Source: Pomphorhynchus laevis (taxonomy: Eukaryota; Acanthocephala; Palaeacanthocephala; Echinorhynchida; Pomphorhynchidae). From it: a stretch of 64,000 nt of DNA. Positions within the stretch are counted from its first letter, which is position 1; each line of letters begins with the position of its first letter. Below, piece after piece: positions 9,314-20,100 of this stretch. The notes under the pieces are model-generated. The model made no database searches. It was not told where the DNA came from and worked only from the letters and a program-made list of their open reading frames with translations. Position numbers and translations under genes: made by a program. The stretch lies in assembly GCA_012934845.2 (NCBI GenBank), contig WNNJ02001624.1, positions 58,718 to 122,717 of the forward strand. The letters are read 5' to 3'.

Positions 9314-11130
9314 TTCGTTTCATTGCTCGTTCTATGTCATGTAGAAACGGTACCCCGTATTGCAGCACAGCGGGTCAGTTATTTCAGCGCGTGTCCGTCG
9401 CACTGATGAGAGGAAATGCTAAAGCGATCCTCAAAAGTCTTGACGAGATGGGCCAAGCCTTACTAGAGAAAAGTCTTGGATTTTGTGACGACACATCTCC
9501 GCGACTCTTTTCTTTAAGCAACCTTGCACAGCCCGGGGCCCAGTCAGTTGAGATAGTTCATGACTCCAATATTCGGTCAGCTTCCGTCGTCAAATGCGAC
9601 CATTCTGAGGTTGACATGCCTGTCCTGCAACTCATGTCTCCACGACGACCTTCGGCATATCACTCAACATCTAAACAATCAAATAATGCTTCTTTGTCAC
9701 TTCAGCAATCACCAACAATTAAGGAGGGGTTGATGTCGCTTCAACCGAATATTGATCAACATACCTGTGGAACTGCAACATTATCCAGATTACCACTTGC
9801 ACCATTTTTGAACCTTCCATTTGGAAATTCAAATTGTACTGAAATACAACAAAATATTTTTGGCACTATTCAGACTAATCCACATGCAATTCAAAACCTT
9901 CTAAGTAATAATTTGGCTCAAAGACTTATGAGTAATCCTGCATTGCTTAGTTCAATTAAGCTTAACAATCCACAAATGCAAAGAGTGAGGGAGCAGAACC
10001 ACGAGGTTTCACAATTCGTTAACAATCCGGATTTAATGTGTCAAACAATGGAAATGATTCGTATTCCTACAACTATACAGGAAATTACGAGAAACCATGA
10101 TAGAGCCCTGATTAACCTTGAGAGTTTACCGAGCGGATATAATGTTCGACAGAGAATTTATCGCGATTTTCAAGAACCAATGCTTAATGTGGCACATGAG
10201 CAGTTTGGCGATAACCCTCTGAATACTAATTCTAGCTCATCTAGTACAGCTAACACTAGTCAAGTAGGAACTGAAAATACAAACCTCCTGCCAAACCCGG
10301 GGGCATCTCAGAATACTACATTTCAAATCGATTCGTCTAGATCATATGTATCTAATTCAAACCGTTTAGAGTCGCCTTTGCAATCTACGTCAAGCGAAAA
10401 CACTAATCGGTATTCTACGATGAACCCTCAACAATTATTAGTAGTCGATGCTGAAAATCCTCACATGTTATTCGACATGTTGCGGGCATCCAGTTTTAAC
10501 CCAAATATGGATAATTCTCTCCGCGATCCTGGTATTTTATTTAATCTGTTTAAGATTCTTCTTAATCTGCTGCGTACATATGAATTTATACAGGACGAAA
10601 GACAAAGAGAACAAGTACATCGTGTAATTCATGAGTTTATAAGTCAGTGGCCAATACCTGAAATTTGTGCTCTATGCACAAATACTCGAGCATTAAGGAC
10701 GATTGTACAAATTCTAAAGAACCTAATTCGTCTTAGGGACACATCCCCACAAGTATATTCACAGTTGATATCTTCAAATATAAGCGGTCTAGTCGATAAT
10801 CAAATGAATAGTCAACCTACTTCATATGATGTGGATTCTATTCGATCATTAAGCAATAGACAAACAGCTTATGCAACAACAGTATTTCAAAATTTACAAT
10901 ACTTAAATCAAGATTATACTGCTTTGTTGTTTCAACCATTAGATCGTCTTCATCTCCAGTAACATCAGCCGACAAATAAACAACCAAACCAAACTCAAGA
11001 ACAACTTTATGCATCCGAACTTGTACAAATGCAGACATTGGGATTCCATAGCTGTGATACTAATCTTGAAGCGCTTGCTGCATCTATGGGGGACGCAAAA
11101 ATGGCTGTAGAACGTAATGAAGACTCTTGA
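9289..11130 (+). CDS. RLE-A copy 2 C-terminus: ubiquilin-like STI1 and UBA
   Basis: The first ~70 codons are element core (LFQRVSVALMRGNAKAILKS, CDDTSPRLFSL). From about codon 118 (RRPSAYHSTSKQSNNAS) it follows ubiquilin just after its ubiquitin-like domain. Codons ~197-303 hold an STI1 repeat ([58 protein letters not shown]), then a Ser-rich linker (SSSSSTANTSQ, TENTNLLPNP). A second STI1-like part holds NPNMDNSLRDPGIL. After an in-frame TAA at 10960 the same frame gives a UBA domain (LGFHSCDTNLEALAASMGD). Host ubiquilins carry ubiquitinated clients to the proteasome; the proteasome-binding UBL is absent here. Confidence 0.92.
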
Positions 11131-11700
11131 CTTTTATTTGAAATGTTTTTTACATTTATTTATTTATGTTTGCTTTTATTTTATAATTTATACTAATACG
11201 TAGACTCAGTGAGCGGAATTGATTTAAATAAATCCTGTATTTCAAATGTTTGCATCAGTAAACATGTGCCAAAAAAATATGTTTATTTAAAAAATAATCT
11301 ATTATTCGTAATTACCAGCATGTCTTTGATAATATTAGAAAGTGATCGCGACATATAATTATATACTCGTAAATTCCCAAGTATCATGGTATTTACATTG
11401 TATAATTATATTTTAATTATTTTATTTATGTATACTACAAAACAGGTAAACTCAGTTTGCTGCTGATATTTACATTATGTCAATACGTCAATACGTTATG
11501 CGTTGTCCGTAATACGACGCCATCAATAATAACATGAATTACTCTCAAACTATATGCTCTATTGGATTTGAGATAAGGCACATGTAGTATAAATATTAAG
11601 AATATTTAATTAAAATTAAGAAGAATATTAATAAGGATATTCATACTCTAATACATTTTATTAATTGACATTGTAGATTATGGAAACGGAAGATGCTCGG
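11131..11700. other. AT-rich spacer with one PLE end motif
   Basis: After the RLE-A 3' end, AT-rich sequence without ORFs. Around 11198-11225 is a diverged reverse copy of the PLE block terminus (TACGTAGACTCAGTGAGC). Nothing else recognised. Confidence 0.5.
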
Positions 11701-11703
11701 GGT

Positions 11704-12397
11704 CAATGTTAAATGATCAAAATTGAAATGGCAAGACACCCCGCATGAGTCAGAAAATTTATTGAATTTTCGATTCCAGTTTGGAATCATCATCAGAAAT
11801 TGTAATATACAATAAAAAAAACAATTTTAAGTTAAGTTAAGAAAAAAACTGTCTGTTTCAGTCTAGCAATTGTCGAGATCGACGCCGTTTTTATCGAAAT
11901 CCTCATCAGATGTAGATGATGATTCATCAGAACTTACCAAGCAATTCTGGACGAATTCTATTTTATCGACCAGTTTTCCACACGTAACAACCTCCATGCT
12001 TGAAAATCCAGCTATCATATCGATATTAAATTCCTTCGTGCTACAGCATTGGTCTAGCATGTGATTCATTACTTCCTCGCATAGTTGATCAACGTTATCA
12101 TCATTAGTTAATATTGTATCAGAAGGCGTTGCCGTTGTCGAATCTGGATGTGTAAGGCTATTTTCTTGTTTTGCAGTTTCGGTAACAGCAGATTTTAGAT
12201 TCATAGAGGAATCTTCTTCCATAAAATCGATAAACTCCGATACCCATTTAGGGTTGATCTTCATGTTGACATCGCAGAACATTGCTGAACACTTATAGAA
12301 CATTTGCTAGAACACTTATAAATTTTATTAATTTATAAGTGTTTTATAAGTGAAAATTTATAAGTCTTGCCATTTCAATTTTGATCATTTAACATTG
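11704..12397. mobile_element. Fold-back unit with 34-bp inverted ends
   Basis: A perfect 34-bp inverted repeat bounds this unit: left arm 11704-11737 beginning CAATGTTAAATGATC, right arm 12364-12397 ending in its complement. The 11-mer CATTGTAGATT lies just outside the left arm (about 11670) and at the edge of the right arm (about 12394), which may be a target duplication. It encloses the acidic ORF on the minus strand. No transposase inside, so non-autonomous if mobile. Confidence 0.55.
11863..12303 (-). CDS. Acidic 146-residue ORF, unrecognised
   Basis: Starts with a codon at 12303 and ends NGVDLDNC-stop. Predicted product is acidic, with a helix-like NPKWVSEFIDFMEED, a second helix VDQLCEEVMNHMLDQC, and a Ser/Asp/Glu C-terminus (SSDESSSTSDEDFD). 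It looks like a small interaction or activation domain. The helix faintly resembles one in the RLE-A copy 1 tail, so it may be the remains of another cargo tail. Its 3' half is duplicated exactly at 13048-13402. No family is recognised. Confidence 0.45.
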   Translation of the reverse strand: MFYKCSAMFCDVNMKINPKWVSEFIDFMEEDSSMNLKSAVTETAKQENSLTHPDSTTATPSDTILTNDDNVDQLCEEVMNHMLDQCCSTKEFNIDMIAGFSSMEVVTCGKLVDKIEFVQNCLVSSDESSSTSDEDFDKNGVDLDNC

Positions 12398-13047
12398 TAG
12401 ATTGTTTTCAAGTCAAAAATGTTGTCGTTTTAAATTTTTTCTGTTTCGTTCGTCATGCAATGGTTGACAATTTGATCAGCTAACTAAGTCTACGTATTTT
12501 ATATAATTTATATATTAAAAATAATTATAAATATAATTCAAATAATTTAATAATAAATAATTATAAATTATTATATATAATAAATAATTATTATAAAGGA
12601 TTTTTATAATTTATATTTACAAAGGTAAAATTTAAAATTTTAAATAAAAATCAGTTTTGTTTTATTTTTTAAAATCAATTTTTTATAAATAAGTTGGCGC
12701 ATTTCTGAAGGACTTGCTCATCACAGCCGTTGACACTCGTCTTGAAAATTAATTTTTGTCAATAGCGGAGGATTGAGACTTAAGGTTCTCTCAAGACAAG
12801 CCTTTACTTGCATCTGCTGAAAGAGGTGAGTCGCGTAAGAACGCACCAGCTGGATTACCGTCACACAAGGGCCAAACACATCTGTCACTGCGGAGTAAAT
12901 GAGATAATTCGGATAGTTCTCGCAGCAGGCCTAAATTAAAGGTTGAAACCGATTGACATTTCAAGGATCAATCGAAAGCGCCTAGATAGAGCGACTTCTA
13001 TCCCATGACAATCCTGCCGTATCTTGATATAGAACTTTAACTGTCTT
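12398..13047. other. PLE block start and GC-richer non-coding leader
   Basis: From 12476 a PLE block terminus (CAGCTAACTAAGTCTACGTA) runs into very AT-rich repeats to about 12690. From 12690 to 13047 the base composition becomes clearly less AT-rich, with no ORF. This could be the 5' leader of the following CR1-like LINE, interrupted by the duplication at 13048-13402. Confidence 0.45.
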
Positions 13048-13402
13048 AATCATCATCAGAAATTGTAATATACAATAAAAAAAACAATTTTAAGTTAAGT
13101 TAAGAAAAAAACTGTCTGTTTCAGTCTAGCAATTGTCGAGATCGACGCCGTTTTTATCGAAATCCTCATCAGATGTAGATGATGATTCATCAGAACTTAC
13201 CAAGCAATTCTGGACGAATTCTATTTTATCGACCAGTTTTCCACACGTAACAACCTCCATGCTTGAAAATCCAGCTATCATATCGATATTAAATTCCTTC
13301 GTGCTACAGCATTGGTCTAGCATGTGATTCATTACTTCCTCGCATAGTTGATCAACGTTATCATCATTAGTTAATATTGTATCAGAAGGCGTTGCCGTTG
13401 TC
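13048..13402. repeat. 355-bp exact duplicate of 11785-12139
   Basis: By eye identical and gap-free relative to 11785-12139. It is flanked by TGTCTTAATCA at 13042-13052 and 13399-13409, which looks like an 11-bp target-site duplication. It carries the 3' half of the acidic ORF (minus strand, shadow of 11863-12139). Either a very recent templated or retro-insertion or an assembly artefact. Confidence 0.8.
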
Positions 13403-13434
13403 TTAATCACAAAGATTCTAATCAATTCGAGTCA

Positions 13435-14001
13435 TTGGCAAGTGTTATACCTGATACATGCCAAATAACTGGAGTCATTGATAGATCTTCACATAATCTT
13501 GATGGAAAATCAGTGATTTCCTCTGAGCAGCACTTTTCCCGCGTACGCAAATATCATGATCATTCTCGCGCTATCGTTTTCACTAATATACCTGAATCTA
13601 TCTCGGTCAACATACAACATAGATTAGATGACGACTTATCCAAAGTTCGTGCGATACTATCAACCATTTTGGTAGCGTCACCGAAAGAGGTAACGTCCAA
13701 AATTAAACTATTAGCTTTGTTTCGAATTGGTAAAAAGCAGAATAATCATCCTAGATTATTAAAAGCAATTTTTACCGACGCAGCGGCTGCCAAAACTATT
13801 CTGAGCAACTCCTATTATCTTAAAGGTTCTCCCGTTAGATTACTAAATGATCTTGACAAGTATGAACGTGAACGTCTTCGAGAGGTTAGACAATTATTGA
13901 GATCGCGCTTAGATGCAGGAGAAACAAACTTAAGAATTCGGAATTTTCAAATTGTGCGACGAGGGACTCGCTTGAATTGGACTCCGCTGTTTGTGGATTA
14001 G
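13435..14001 (+). CDS. CR1-like LINE ORF1, RRM-type RNA-binding protein
   Basis: 188 codons, open but without any ATG in the N-terminal part (first triplet TTG), so the real start is lost or non-AUG. IVFTNIPESIS and later IKLLALFRIGKKQN with LLKAIFTDAAAAKTIL form the RRM-like core seen in ORF1 proteins of worm CR1 elements. The C-terminal YERERLREVRQLLRSRLDAG and NLRIRNFQIVRR give a basic tail. It is expected to coat the element RNA in a ribonucleoprotein. It overlaps ORF2 by 25 bases in another frame. Confidence 0.75.
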   Translation: MASVIPDTCQITGVIDRSSHNLDGKSVISSEQHFSRVRKYHDHSRAIVFTNIPESISVNIQHRLDDDLSKVRAILSTILVASPKEVTSKIKLLALFRIGKKQNNHPRLLKAIFTDAAAAKTILSNSYYLKGSPVRLLNDLDKYERERLREVRQLLRSRLDAGETNLRIRNFQIVRRGTRLNWTPLFVD

Positions 14002-16916
14002 ATTTAGCTCCTCTCGTCGCTTCTAGCTTATCCAACATACCCATTACAAATGCATGTGATTACTTAGATGACATTGTTTATTATCAATCACCGTTGTGGT
14101 CTGCTCTGGCGAAATCCAATAGTGCTAACAGTAAGGGAAATAACACATGTGCTTCAATAGGCTATAGTTCTGTGATCTTGTATACTAACGCACGCAGTCT
14201 TCTTAATAAAATTCACGAATTGAAGCAACGTATTCAATATTCCCAGCCCTTGTTAATAGCAATAACAGAAAGCTGGCTTAACTCCGATATATCTGATCAC
14301 GAGATTGAAATAGCTAATTATTCTTCTTATCGTGTCGATAGGACCGGAAAGAGAGGAGGTGGGGTAATTTTATATTTACATAATAGTGTAGCGTTTATGA
14401 CCTTAAGTGCCAAGTCTGAAGGTGGTACAGAAACACTATGGGGCAATATATTACTGTCCGGTCATGTGTTAGTTACTATTGGTCTTATATATCGTAGTCC
14501 AAGAATGGATGTTTGTTCCATAGTTGATACATTATTAAAGTTTGGATCCCGTAGTAATGTGGTAGTAGTGGGTGATCTAAATATGCCTTCTATAGACTGG
14601 ACTAACTACATATGCTTAAATAACAATAATTATTCATCAGCATTCCTTGATACTATCAATTTTCTTAATCTAACGCAACATGTCTCAATGTTTACTCGTT
14701 CCTCTGGAGACCATCAATCTTTGCTTGATATTTGTCTTACTTCCGATAAATATTTGATCACCGGTATAACATATTTGGATCCCTTAGGCAGCTCTGATCA
14801 TTCTGTTATTCGCTTTAATACAAACTTATCTAATATATTGTCACAACCTGAGTCTTCATGTATGTCAGTACAATGTTTCAAAACCAATTACAGTTTAGTA
14901 CGTCAATCCCTTCTCGGTACAAATTGGTATGATCCATTGATTTTTGGAGTTGAATCATCTTGGCAACAATTTGAAACTCTAATGATATCGCTCCTTCTAC
15001 GTTTCTCACCTCGTAAGGTAGCAACTGCCCGTGCACGCACAAATCCTTGGTTTGATAAGGAGCTTCAAGATGCATTGAGATCCAAGAAGCAAAAATTCGT
15101 AAGGTATAGGAATGGAGAAACTGATTATAGGTCATTTAAAAAGTGTCGGAATCATTTCACATATCTCAAGAGACTTAAAAAGCGGCAATTTGAACAAGTA
15201 CTGATAGGAAAGTCAGCCAACAATCCTAACATATTATTTAAATATGCAAATTTTAAAAGTAATGTTCGATCTTCTAGCTCTATCATTGGAAACAATGGAC
15301 GCATTCTAGTAGATCATTTCGATATTGCTAATGCATTTGGTCGTAAATTTCTCGTATCAGCTACTACTTCTCCTTGTATAGAAATTACTCGTATTAATCC
15401 GTCAATTTTTGATATTCTTCACTTGTTCACAGTTCAAGATGTTATGAAAGAGTTTAAACGACTGAAACCGTCGGGCTCGATTTGTCCAGATTTACTTCCC
15501 TCAATATACCTGAAGAATCTTCATGATGTCATTGCTGCGCCTTTATATAGGATATTTATAGCATCATTATATTACGGTATAGTCCCGAATGCATGGAAAC
15601 GCTCTATCATTAAGCCGCTTCATAAGAAAGGTGATCGATCATGTGTAGATAACTACCGACCGGTTAGTTTAACCTCTGTATCGTGTCGTGTATTAGAGAG
15701 ATTACTTTATCGGATAATCAGTAGCTACCTAGAATCATACAGGTTACTTTCTACTAATCAGCACGGATTCCGTAAAAACTGTTCCACAGTAACCAACCTT
15801 TTATTGGCACAGGAAAGTTGGGGTTCCATAGTGGATGAGGGGTATGCTGTCGATGTCATATTTTTTGACTTCTCCAAAGCATTTGATCATGTACCCCATG
15901 ACAAGTTGATTATGAAGATAAGTGCATTAAAAATCAATCCAATTATCATTCGTTGGATATGCAACTTTCTTTCTGGTCGCACATACCAGGTCGCCATTAA
16001 CGGTACCCTTTCCGAGCATTATCCAGTTAATGCCGATGTCCCACAAGGGTCTGTATTGGGTCCTTTGCTGTTTTGTATTTTCATCAACGATCTACCCAGT
16101 GTAATAAGTTCGCATTCATTATTATTTGCTGACGATTTAAAAATTTGGAGAGCCATCAAGTCGAATTATGATCGTAACATTCTTCAATCAGATATTGACA
16201 CGGTTCTTAAGTGGGCACGTTCTAATGGTCTGTCTGTTAATGCCTCGAAGTGCACTTGCATGCACATTCGATCACGTAATATTGTTCCAGTGCCGATATA
16301 TCATCTCGGGGATCGAGTGATTAAATTGGTTTCGAGCTATAAAGATCTTGGCGTATTGATAACGGATGATTTCTCCACTCGCCAAAACACTGAGTACATT
16401 TGTTCGAAGGCCATGCGTATGGTTGGTTTCCTTCGCCGATCATTCAGCTATGTGAGTCCACGTTCTTTTAGAGTTCTTGCAAACGCTTTTGTACTAAGTC
16501 ATTTGTTATATGCTTCTCAATGTTCATACCCTCGAACCAGAGATGAGATTAATCGACTTGAGAAGGTGCTACGTAGGGCAACAAAATTAGTACATTCTTT
16601 GAGAGAACTTCCTTACGAGGACCGTCTTCGGTCTTTAAATATGCAGTCATTATGTGATATTCGTGACTCGCGGGATCTGTGTCTTGTATGGGAGGTATTT
16701 CACAATGAACACCATGTGTTGCGTGGGCTCTTCAACATTCGATCAACTCGAGCTTTGCGAGGTCACTCGTTTTATCTTAGTCGCCAACGAATAGTACATT
16801 CTAGGACGATTCAATTTGGACAACGAATAATAAATTCATGGAATCGTTTAAGCGATGATATTGTAAATGCGGGAACTCGTGAGCTCTTTAAACGACAGAT
16901 TATTTTAAATTGTTAA
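13977..16916 (+). CDS. CR1-like LINE ORF2, AP endonuclease and reverse transcriptase
   Basis: 979 codons with no internal stop. The endonuclease covers about residues 65-290: TNARSLLNK, ITESWLN (catalytic Glu ~98), GDLNMPSIDW (~199-208) and LGSSDHSVI (His near 265). The RT follows: YRPVSLTSVSCRVLERLL, FFDFSKAFDHVPHDKL, VPQGSVLGPLLFCIFIND, LLFADDLKIW (catalytic Asp pair 719-720). A C-terminal CR1-type block ends in NSWNRL. It nicks DNA and reverse-transcribes the element RNA in place. Length and motif order fit CR1/L2-type elements. ORF2 begins with TTG at the overlap with ORF1, suggesting coupled translation. Confidence 0.92.
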   Translation: MDSAVCGLDLAPLVASSLSNIPITNACDYLDDIVYYQSPLWSALAKSNSANSKGNNTCASIGYSSVILYTNARSLLNKIHELKQRIQYSQPLLIAITESWLNSDISDHEIEIANYSSYRVDRTGKRGGGVILYLHNSVAFMTLSAKSEGGTETLWGNILLSGHVLVTIGLIYRSPRMDVCSIVDTLLKFGSRSNVVVVGDLNMPSIDWTNYICLNNNNYSSAFLDTINFLNLTQHVSMFTRSSGDHQSLLDICLTSDKYLITGITYLDPLGSSDHSVIRFNTNLSNILSQPESSCMSVQCFKTNYSLVRQSLLGTNWYDPLIFGVESSWQQFETLMISLLLRFSPRKVATARARTNPWFDKELQDALRSKKQKFVRYRNGETDYRSFKKCRNHFTYLKRLKKRQFEQVLIGKSANNPNILFKYANFKSNVRSSSSIIGNNGRILVDHFDIANAFGRKFLVSATTSPCIEITRINPSIFDILHLFTVQDVMKEFKRLKPSGSICPDLLPSIYLKNLHDVIAAPLYRIFIASLYYGIVPNAWKRSIIKPLHKKGDRSCVDNYRPVSLTSVSCRVLERLLYRIISSYLESYRLLSTNQHGFRKNCSTVTNLLLAQESWGSIVDEGYAVDVIFFDFSKAFDHVPHDKLIMKISALKINPIIIRWICNFLSGRTYQVAINGTLSEHYPVNADVPQGSVLGPLLFCIFINDLPSVISSHSLLFADDLKIWRAIKSNYDRNILQSDIDTVLKWARSNGLSVNASKCTCMHIRSRNIVPVPIYHLGDRVIKLVSSYKDLGVLITDDFSTRQNTEYICSKAMRMVGFLRRSFSYVSPRSFRVLANAFVLSHLLYASQCSYPRTRDEINRLEKVLRRATKLVHSLRELPYEDRLRSLNMQSLCDIRDSRDLCLVWEVFHNEHHVLRGLFNIRSTRALRGHSFYLSRQRIVHSRTIQFGQRIINSWNRLSDDIVNAGTRELFKRQIILNC

Positions 16917-17040
16917 CTGATTTGTTTTTGATTTTCTCTTTTTCTTTTATTTTGACTATCGATTTGTCAGCAACTGTGAGCTATGCTCGTAACGTTGTCT
17001 ACATAATAATAATAATAATTTTTTTTTAATAATAACAATT

Positions 17041-17129
17041 TATTAAAATTTTAATTGTACAATTAAGGTTCCCACAAATGGGCCTCTATACATTTAAAAT
17101 AGTGGTGTTAATACCATAACACAAACATA
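17041..17129 (-). other. RLE-B copy 1, 3' UTR with small hairpin
   Basis: Read on the minus strand this is the 3' UTR of the element at 17130-20150. It holds GGCCCATTTGTGGGAACC, where CCCA/TGGG can pair around TTTG. The same 18-mer with one change occurs at 34727-34745 after another RLE-B C-terminus, so it is a conserved 3' signal, probably the RT-recognised tail. Confidence 0.65.
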
Positions 17130-20100
17130 TTACTCTGATAAAACAAGTCCTGCTCGAAGATACGAAGTCCGCTGAAACTGAACACGTGGACATCTAAGCG
17201 TCGCAGAGCAAATTTTCGCAAGACACATACTAATATATGTCCTGATTGATGATATCGTGACGGCGTATTCGCTTTTTTGTTGTTCAGCGATTTTTAGAGC
17301 CAATGATTTAATACATGCTTGTGCACTCTTGCCAGCTCCGCCCGTAGTCGCCCAAATAAGGGGACAAAATGAGCTGTGCTCTATTGTATGTATCCTTTCT
17401 TCGTACTTGGCACATTTTCTATTTTCGTGGAAAGTGAAAGTGGCATCTGTTGACTTTTCGCAATAGGACGGAGCATGATTGTTGAAAACGACTACATCAA
17501 AAAATGTACGCTCCATATTCCCACCGAACAGTCCATTACCTACTATATCAGCTCGAGCATCATCTTGTCTGGTTGTTGTACTAATATTGAAACTGATGTT
17601 TTCAGGAACTGGAGTCAGAGATGGTTCTGCAAACACATTCCAACAGACTGTGTTCAACTTCTTAACCAAAAAGTCTCGAAGTTGATTATGACGGATGAAG
17701 TTGAATGCGCCCCTTTTGCACGAGAGAGCATGCGACGTTGTTAATCTCTGACCACATTGACACTTATCCGGCAAATCTTTGGGAGTTAAACCATATCGAA
17801 CAGACAACGCATCTCGAAACTCTTGCGTTGACAACTGACAATCCGTAGAAACCAACGCATCTCTTGTTAGCCAATTAGAGGCACCCTTCAGGGATGCATA
17901 TTCCACTGATTTTCGCAATATAGGAATGATCTCTGGCTTGAGTTTTTCAGCATAATTTCGATTTTCTTCTTTATGTTCGTTTTGAATTGCAGACAATAAG
18001 TGTATTACTGAGAAACCAATATCTAAATCAGGTTCTTCATATATGGAGGATAACAATCGTGCAGCGTTGTACTGTCTGGTTAATTCACTCTCAATATTTC
18101 GTATTCCTAGTCCCCCCAAACTGGTTGACAAAGAACATACTCCCCTCAAATCAAGATCAATGTCATCGCCAAACATGGAATTCATAAATTTTGTGTCAAT
18201 AACATTCTTTAGATCATCCAACCATTCTATGTCACAATCAACGGCTCGGAAAAGGTGAGTCCACTTTGACTGAACTGCAAGAGAGTATGCCACAAATGCG
18301 GAATGAGCATCGGCATCAGCGGCATTAGCAACATCCTTGACCAGATTTGACATCGATAAAAACTGCCCGCAGCAATACTCCCTTACAAACTTTGGCGTGC
18401 CAATAGGTGCACCAAGTACCTTTAATCCATCTTCATTAATGATTAAACCATCAGCTCCAAAGATGTGTTGAGCACGGATCATGTTTCGTGGATGTATAAG
18501 CAACCTCGATTTGTTTGGATTGACATGGTATCCATACTGCTCACCTATTGAGCAAAGAAGACGCCATACACGTGATAGATCATCAAGCCCACCAACGAAA
18601 GTCGAATCATCTGCATACCAGCATTGTTTTATTGATGGAATCGATTCTCTGATTTTATATATCAAGGGCATCGATGAGATTGCAAACGCTGGCATCGCAA
18701 GAGGGTCCCCTTGAGTGACACCCTCTGACGATGCTAAATTACCTCCTTGGCCAACAAGTAAAGCATTTAGCTTATATATATTTCTCAGAACACATGTGAA
18801 GGCAGGGCATACTTTTTCGACATTTTTAAGCATTAGGCATCTATTCATTAGATTAAACGCATTCTTCGCGTCCACTGACAGTATTCCATATTGCTCGTTC
18901 GAGTGGAAATGATCGGTTAATGTATGTATCACATACCCTAGCCCACCTGGCTGTCCCGCACACATTTGCAGATTACCTGCTACTGCCCTTAAATCTCTTT
19001 TAGCCACATTCAGAATAGCTTTACCAATTACACGACGAAATACCTCACCTACTCCAATAGGTCGGACACCAGGGCGCTTATTTAACGCAACAATTCTGCT
19101 GTTAACGTATGCCTGTAAAGACTCAGCCGGAATTGATTCTGATGCAATGCGCACTGCTAAACCCGCAATGGCATCAGCTAACTTTATCGAGTGTGATCCA
19201 AAAGCCGTTAACATTCGTCTGAACGCAATCGCCGTTATCCCAGAAGGACCGGCCCCTCCATGAGTCCTCAATGATTCCCTGATAATTGCACGTCCATCGA
19301 TTCCACTATATATTGAAAAGTGATGGGATTTACAATTAGTTATAGGAAGCGATAACACTGCATCTTGAGAAAGTGGCTGCGCAGGCGGATGTAATTCAGT
19401 CAAAATATCAGATACAAGCTTACCATCACACATATCGTCAAAACTATAAACCGTATTGCCATCTTCAGTGTCTTCAAGGATTTTTATCGCTGCACTCGTT
19501 TTGCCTGATCGCATAAAACGAGAAAATTTTTTCTGCTTACTTATTCTTTGAAAACCCTTTGCAAATCCATCACTAACCATTCGACGTTGTAAGATGCTTG
19601 CCTCGTCAAAAAGTTCTTTATACTTTCCCAAATTCCAATCATCCATTCTTCGTAGTAGAGCCTTTCTTATTGTACCAATTCCTCTCGATGGTATTGATTG
19701 TAACATCAATTGACTCATTACCACAACTTCTTTCAATGCCCGTTGTTCATGTAAGCTAGGGATCGCGACTGCGTTGAATTTTTCTGTCAGGAGATTGATA
19801 AACTGACCGCTGGTACTGCATTTTGGAAGTTTCATATGATTTGGAACCCAGCTTATCACTGTCATATACATGTCCTCGATCAAATTATCGTAATTTAAAT
19901 TCTCCCGACGCTGTCCCACCACGACTGGTTCATTAGATGTATCGACTGTTGAAAGATGACAATTTAAATTGCCAAGGGGCACACTATCTAACTTCATAGA
20001 CATCATATTTGGACACGTATTTTGGCAACAAGCTGCTCTGCAGTTGACACATGCTGTTTTATTTTTCGCACACCGACATCCTTTGCATCTTGCAGCATTA

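Larger units (their letters stand above)
8262..11130 (+). mobile_element. RLE-A LINE, copy 2, with ubiquilin cargo
   Basis: 5'-truncated element starting inside the RT thumb, at the position matching 36745 in copy 3. It reads RT thumb, CCHC, RLE, a conserved linker, then ubiquilin STI1 repeats and UBA. Two lesions are seen: one frameshift near 9300, between frames ending GGWNLKG and continuing EKLIRF, and one nonsense codon at 10960-10962 where copies at 34051 have a Gln codon. The frame ends in EDS-stop at 11128-11130, as in the fragment ending at 34227, so UBA is the true C-terminus of the element protein. Confidence 0.9.
13403..17026 (+). mobile_element. CR1-like LINE, two long open ORFs
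   Basis: RRM-type ORF1 (13435-14001) overlapping an AP-endonuclease/RT ORF2 (13977-16916), then a short 3' UTR ending in a TAA microsatellite (about 17008-17026). It lies tail-to-tail with the RLE-B element on the other strand, whose 3' end starts around 17030. Absence of stops over almost 3.5 kb makes it the youngest-looking AP-type LINE here. The 5' end is uncertain because of the inserted 355-bp copy. Confidence 0.85.

Noticed and set aside
13126-13425. A second acidic gene at 13126-13425
   Set aside because: It is only the duplicated 3' half of the ORF at 11863-12303 and lacks its N-terminal half.
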